Assembly (NCBI GenBank): GCA_903900975.1
Contig: CAIUPE010000012.1
Coordinates: 1-36,918 of the forward strand
Length of the DNA stretch: 36,918 nt
Direction: 5' to 3'
From: an uncultured Hyphomicrobiales bacterium
GTDB taxonomy: Bacteria > Pseudomonadota > Alphaproteobacteria > Rhizobiales > Beijerinckiaceae
Shown: positions 34,410-36,918 of the stretch, one piece after another
Layout: each line of letters begins with the position of its first letter
Position numbering within the stretch: the stretch's first letter is position 1
Position numbers and translations under genes: made by a program
The notes under the pieces: generated by a model
Told to the model about the DNA's origin: nothing
What the model saw: the letters and a program-made list of their open reading frames with translations, nothing else
Databases searched by the model: none

Positions 34410-35161
34410 CGGTTCAACCGCCCCTGTTCGTGAAGCACCTTAGTATTTAGAGCGTAGGCGTGAGACTGTATCGCTCGACGATGGTTGCCACGCCGTACAA
34501 AGCGCTCGGAAATGAAGAGAGCGCCGAAGGATACCAACACAGCTAATCCGGCAAGTCGAAGCGCAGGTATTTCACCACTTGGACTTTGAATGTAAGCATA
34601 AATCGCCGACGGTAAGGTTTGTGTTTCACCGGGAATATTAGAAACGAAGGTAATCGTAGCGCCAAATTCACCTAGGGCTTTTGCGAAACCTAGGACGGCG
34701 CCTGCTAGTATTCCAGGATATGACAAAGGCAAGGTTATTGAAAGAAAAACATCGATGCCGGTTGCACCCAATCCCCGTGCAGCCATTTCCAATTGATCAT
34801 CCACCGCTTCAATCGACAGGCGAATGGACCGCACCAAAAGCGGAAATGCCATAATGCCAGCAGCTAGCGCCGCTCCTGTCCAACGAAAAGCGAATCTGAT
34901 TCCGCAGCAGTTTTCGATGGCGGCCCCGATGAAACTTGTTCGACCGAAGATTAAAAGCAAATAATAGCCGGTTACGACGGGAGGTAAGACAAGCGGTAGG
35001 TGAACAACAACGTTGAGCAGGCTATGGCCGGGAAATCGCCATTTTGCTAAAGCGTAAGAACACATGATTGCCGGCGGAACAGCGCCGATAACGGCAATGA
35101 GAGCCACTTTAAGACTTAAAAATAGCGCGGATAATTCGGAGGGGGATAAAGGTTCAAACAA
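34406..35161 (-). CDS. modB: Molybdate ABC transporter permease ModB (no modA or modC nearby)
   Basis: 251-residue integral membrane permease, five to six helices. The cytoplasmic EAA-type loop for contact with the ATPase is present (GLGATGIDVFLSITLPLSYPG) and the ModB hallmark EFGATITFVSNIPGETQTLP follows. The last 25 residues are a polar tail not usual for ModB. The start is a TTG at 35161 directly after an in-frame TAA, with no good ribosome binding site. The binding protein ModA and ATPase ModC are not in the window, so function depends on partners elsewhere. Its stop overlaps the DAO gene start. Substrate by homology is molybdate. Confidence 0.86.
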   Translation of the reverse strand: MFEPLSPSELSALFLSLKVALIAVIGAVPPAIMCSYALAKWRFPGHSLLNVVVHLPLVLPPVVTGYYLLLIFGRTSFIGAAIENCCGIRFAFRWTGAALAAGIMAFPLLVRSIRLSIEAVDDQLEMAARGLGATGIDVFLSITLPLSYPGILAGAVLGFAKALGEFGATITFVSNIPGETQTLPSAIYAYIQSPSGEIPALRLAGLAVLVSFGALFISERFVRRGNHRRAIQSHAYALNTKVLHEQGRLNR

Positions 35162-35333
35162 TTAAGACGACCAAGTTCTGCATTGCCATACTCTTGTCTG
35201 CACTGGGCTACGTTCTGTTCGCTTCTGCAGCCCACTGCAAGCAAAGTTAAGAGATGGAAATAAAACATGGCTGTCAAGCATGGATCACCGGACTTCTGCC
35301 ATCCTTCGGCCTCAGGCGCTTTTGAAGTCGATT

Positions 35334-35975
35334 TTAGGCGGCCAACGGCTTAATCACCTGACCCGAGGAAAGCACGGGGCCATGAATGTTAACGGACTTT
35401 TTAATATTGCATAAGGCCTGTTCGCTGATATCAAATAGTCCTCCATAAGTCATAAATGAACCAATACGGGTTGGCTTCCCGATGATTTCGGGCTGGTATT
35501 GCGCATAGCGAAAAATACGGATCATCCGCGCATCAAATACTCCGACCACGTGGGTGAGACCAATGATCAAGCCCGCTTCGACGATTCCGGCGATCAGCTC
35601 GCCCGTTGCATAGTTGATCATATGCCCCGCGGTCGGCTTATCGTATCCTTTATCGATGGAAAACCGCGAACATTCCCAAATGGTAGGGCTCTCGATCGGA
35701 TAATGATCGGCTACGAGTTGCGGAAAAATATTCCGCAACATGTGGGGTGATGTTGTTTTGAGTAATCTCACCGAACCACGAACACGGTCCGTCTTTTCAT
35801 CGATCGAAAGGAGGTAAACCGGATCTAATTCATCAAACTGATCGTATTCGAAGCCATTTTCATTCCTGACTTCCCAATGTAAGCGGTGATAAAAAACCTC
35901 CGCCCGAATGCGATGCATGCAATTAAAATAAGTTGAGAAGTGGTGGCGGTCGGCATTGGTAAGAGCAATGATCAC
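35334..35975 (-). CDS. LuxI-family acyl-homoserine-lactone synthase
   Basis: 213-residue autoinducer synthase that makes an N-acyl-homoserine lactone from S-adenosylmethionine and an acyl carrier protein or acyl-CoA. All family-defining residues are in place: Arg24, Phe28, Trp34, Asp45, Asp48, Arg70, Glu101 and Arg104 (ECSRF). The start is GTG with GGGAG 7 bases upstream. The luxR-type gene lies directly upstream on the same strand, and a lux-box-like dyad lies 60 bases before the start. The acyl chain of the signal cannot be predicted with confidence. Confidence 0.95.
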   Translation of the reverse strand: MIIALTNADRHHFSTYFNCMHRIRAEVFYHRLHWEVRNENGFEYDQFDELDPVYLLSIDEKTDRVRGSVRLLKTTSPHMLRNIFPQLVADHYPIESPTIWECSRFSIDKGYDKPTAGHMINYATGELIAGIVEAGLIIGLTHVVGVFDARMIRIFRYAQYQPEIIGKPTRIGSFMTYGGLFDISEQALCNIKKSVNIHGPVLSSGQVIKPLAA

Positions 35976-36035
35976 GAGAAAACTCCCTCAAAATGGATGG
36001 GGAGTATCCATATCCGATGAATATCGCTGCGTAAT

Positions 36036-36051
36036 CTGTCGTACTTGTCAG
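36036..36051. promoter_or_regulatory. Lux-box-like dyad upstream of luxI
   Basis: CTGTCGTACTTGTCAG has the symmetrical frame CTGnCn6GnCAG, the usual layout of LuxR-type binding sites. It sits 60 bases upstream of the luxI GTG, a fitting position for activation of a leftward promoter, and 22 bases after the luxR stop. Confidence 0.55.
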
Positions 36052-36073
36052 TTTTATTGGTAAGAAGGATGTG

Positions 36074-36736
36074 TTATCGTGGATGTTTTATAAAATTGAA
36101 GTAAACACCTTTAGCAACGGCATGCGCCATGTTGGTACAATCCAACTTTTCGATAATGGTACTAATATGAAATCTCACACCTCTCTTTGTGATGTTTAAG
36201 ATTAGGCCTATTTCTTCGGCAGTTTTTCCACATGCCGCCCAATATAAAACTTCCAATTCCCGATGGGACAGATCGTAATTAAGCCTTGAAATATCGGCCG
36301 TTATGAGAGCTGCTTGATGAAAATGGGTAGCAATAACCTGAAAATCTCTCAAATATTGCCGCTTGAAGGCCAGCCAATCGCGCTCATTTTCATTCGAGGT
36401 TAAACTGAACATTGAAATGTCACCATGGCGGCCACGAACGGGAATTGAAATCCCGTGCTCACCAACGCCTGCTTCCTGAGCTTCCGCGAAGAATTTTCTC
36501 AGCCGGATTGTGTTAAGATCAAATGATTGCCAATCGATGGGTAGGACCGCTTTGGGAATTATTTTTAAGACCGGGTCCAAAGCGAAATAATTCTTTTGAC
36601 GGTATTCCTTGATCCAGTCTTCTTGATAGGTTGTCGCGACAATGGGGGTATCTACCGTAACCTCTCCCATTTTAAAGCCTGCATAGGAAAGATTTTTTAA
36701 GCCATAGTAATTTTTTATTTCTTTAAGCGCTGACAT
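36074..36736 (-). CDS. LuxR-type quorum-sensing transcription factor (annotated from first in-frame ATG)
   Basis: 220-residue regulator. The N-terminal autoinducer-binding domain carries Trp41, Tyr45, Asp54, Pro55, Trp69 and Gly95 in the LuxR pattern. The C-terminal helix-turn-helix (about 155-212, LSHRELEVLYWAACGKTAEEIG) is of the LuxR/FixJ type. It should bind the signal made by the adjacent LuxI and act at the dyad at 36036. The first helix of the domain is missing from this start: it is encoded upstream in the same frame but lacks a start codon (see 36737-36828). So either this short form is used, or the gene is frameshifted. Confidence 0.88.
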   Translation of the reverse strand: MSALKEIKNYYGLKNLSYAGFKMGEVTVDTPIVATTYQEDWIKEYRQKNYFALDPVLKIIPKAVLPIDWQSFDLNTIRLRKFFAEAQEAGVGEHGISIPVRGRHGDISMFSLTSNENERDWLAFKRQYLRDFQVIATHFHQAALITADISRLNYDLSHRELEVLYWAACGKTAEEIGLILNITKRGVRFHISTIIEKLDCTNMAHAVAKGVYFNFIKHPR

Positions 36737-36828
36737 TAAATCAAAATTTTTCTTTACGTTATCAATGCGATCAATAATAGAATATAAATTATCTTCTTCA
36801 AAATGAGTGTTTAATTTTTTATATACAT
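36737..36828 (-). other. Frameshifted 5' part of the luxR-type gene
   Basis: Reading upstream of the ATG at 36736 in the same frame gives HFEEDNLYSIIDRID and KKNFDL, which matches the first helix of LuxR-type ligand domains. This frame has no start codon before a stop at 36830-36832. An ATG at 36826-36828 with GAGG (36837-36840) 8 bases upstream is out of frame by one base. One extra A in the A6 run (T6 on the plus strand, 36815-36820) joins it perfectly, giving a normal 251-residue protein. A deletion, slippage control or sequencing error could explain it. Confidence 0.72.
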
Positions 36829-36840
36829 ATTAAATACCTC

Positions 36841-36918
36841 ATATGAGATTGATGTATTTTAATTAATTCGCCAATTTTTATTAAAATTTTATATTACGTT
36901 ACGGAATTATCCACAATT
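36841..36918. other. AT-rich 5' region of the luxR-type gene
   Basis: About 78 bases, very rich in A and T. It should hold the luxR promoter, and several TATA-like hexamers could serve as a -10 box. No clear dyad or gene is seen before the window ends. Confidence 0.4.

Noticed and set aside
1-36918. tRNA or rRNA genes, CRISPR arrays, insertion sequences, prophage or toxin-antitoxin genes
   Set aside because: Reading both strands and the gaps showed no cloverleaf, spaced direct repeats, transposase or integrase motifs; gaps are short and hold only hairpins or promoter-like sequence.

Overview
The window looks like chromosomal DNA of an alphaproteobacterium, most likely of the Hyphomicrobiales (Rhizobiales). 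The reasons are a cox operon in the Oligotropha order, a petABC operon with three separate genes (Rieske, cytochrome b, cytochrome c1) beside trmL-hemF, and the general style of the proteins. Genes are densely packed. No tRNA, rRNA, CRISPR array, transposase or phage gene was found. No stretch longer than about 300 bases lacks a gene.

Region 1 (1-5410) is the distal part of an aerobic carbon monoxide dehydrogenase operon, coxL(partial)-D-E-F-G, closed by an intrinsic terminator. CoxL carries the form I active-site loop AYRCSFR, so this should be a true Mo/Cu CO dehydrogenase. A perfect 10-bp hairpin separates the structural gene coxL from the maturation genes.

Region 2 (5536-12000) holds catabolic genes. 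First come an ApnO-like oxidoisomerase and an OiaK-like kinase (D-apionate type). Next is a FolD homologue with substitutions at two catalytic positions. A leftward set follows: a DapA-family lyase, a proline racemase-family enzyme and an MFS transporter, which suggests hydroxyproline breakdown. Region 3 (12140-15926) is a rightward operon SDR / acyl-CoA dehydrogenase / SDR / APH-type kinase. It resembles the kinase plus dehydrogenase chemistry used on 4-hydroxyacyl-CoAs (levulinate lva type, human ACAD10/11). A single-domain BLUF blue-light receptor follows, on the opposite strand.

Region 4 (16621-30169) mixes nitrogen metabolism and housekeeping. It has an agmatinase-type ureohydrolase, a class I aminotransferase, an M20 dipeptidase, a class IV aminotransferase between two palindromic repeats, hemF, and a trmL broken by one in-frame stop. 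Then come petABC with a strong terminator, an amine oxidase-type flavoprotein, a small coiled-coil protein, a FAD-linked 2-hydroxyacid dehydrogenase and an aldo/keto reductase.

Region 5 (30198-36918) lies wholly on the minus strand and is visibly more AT-rich, which suggests a different origin. In transcription order it reads luxR-type regulator, luxI-type acyl-homoserine-lactone synthase, modB without modA or modC, a DAO-family oxidase, a GMC oxidoreductase and an enolase-superfamily dehydratase. A lux-box-like dyad lies upstream of luxI. The luxR reading frame seems to have lost one base in an A6 tract close to a start codon with a good ribosome binding site. The most interesting items are this quorum-sensing-headed cluster, the variant FolD, the broken trmL, the apparently incomplete apionate pathway and the 4-hydroxyacid module.
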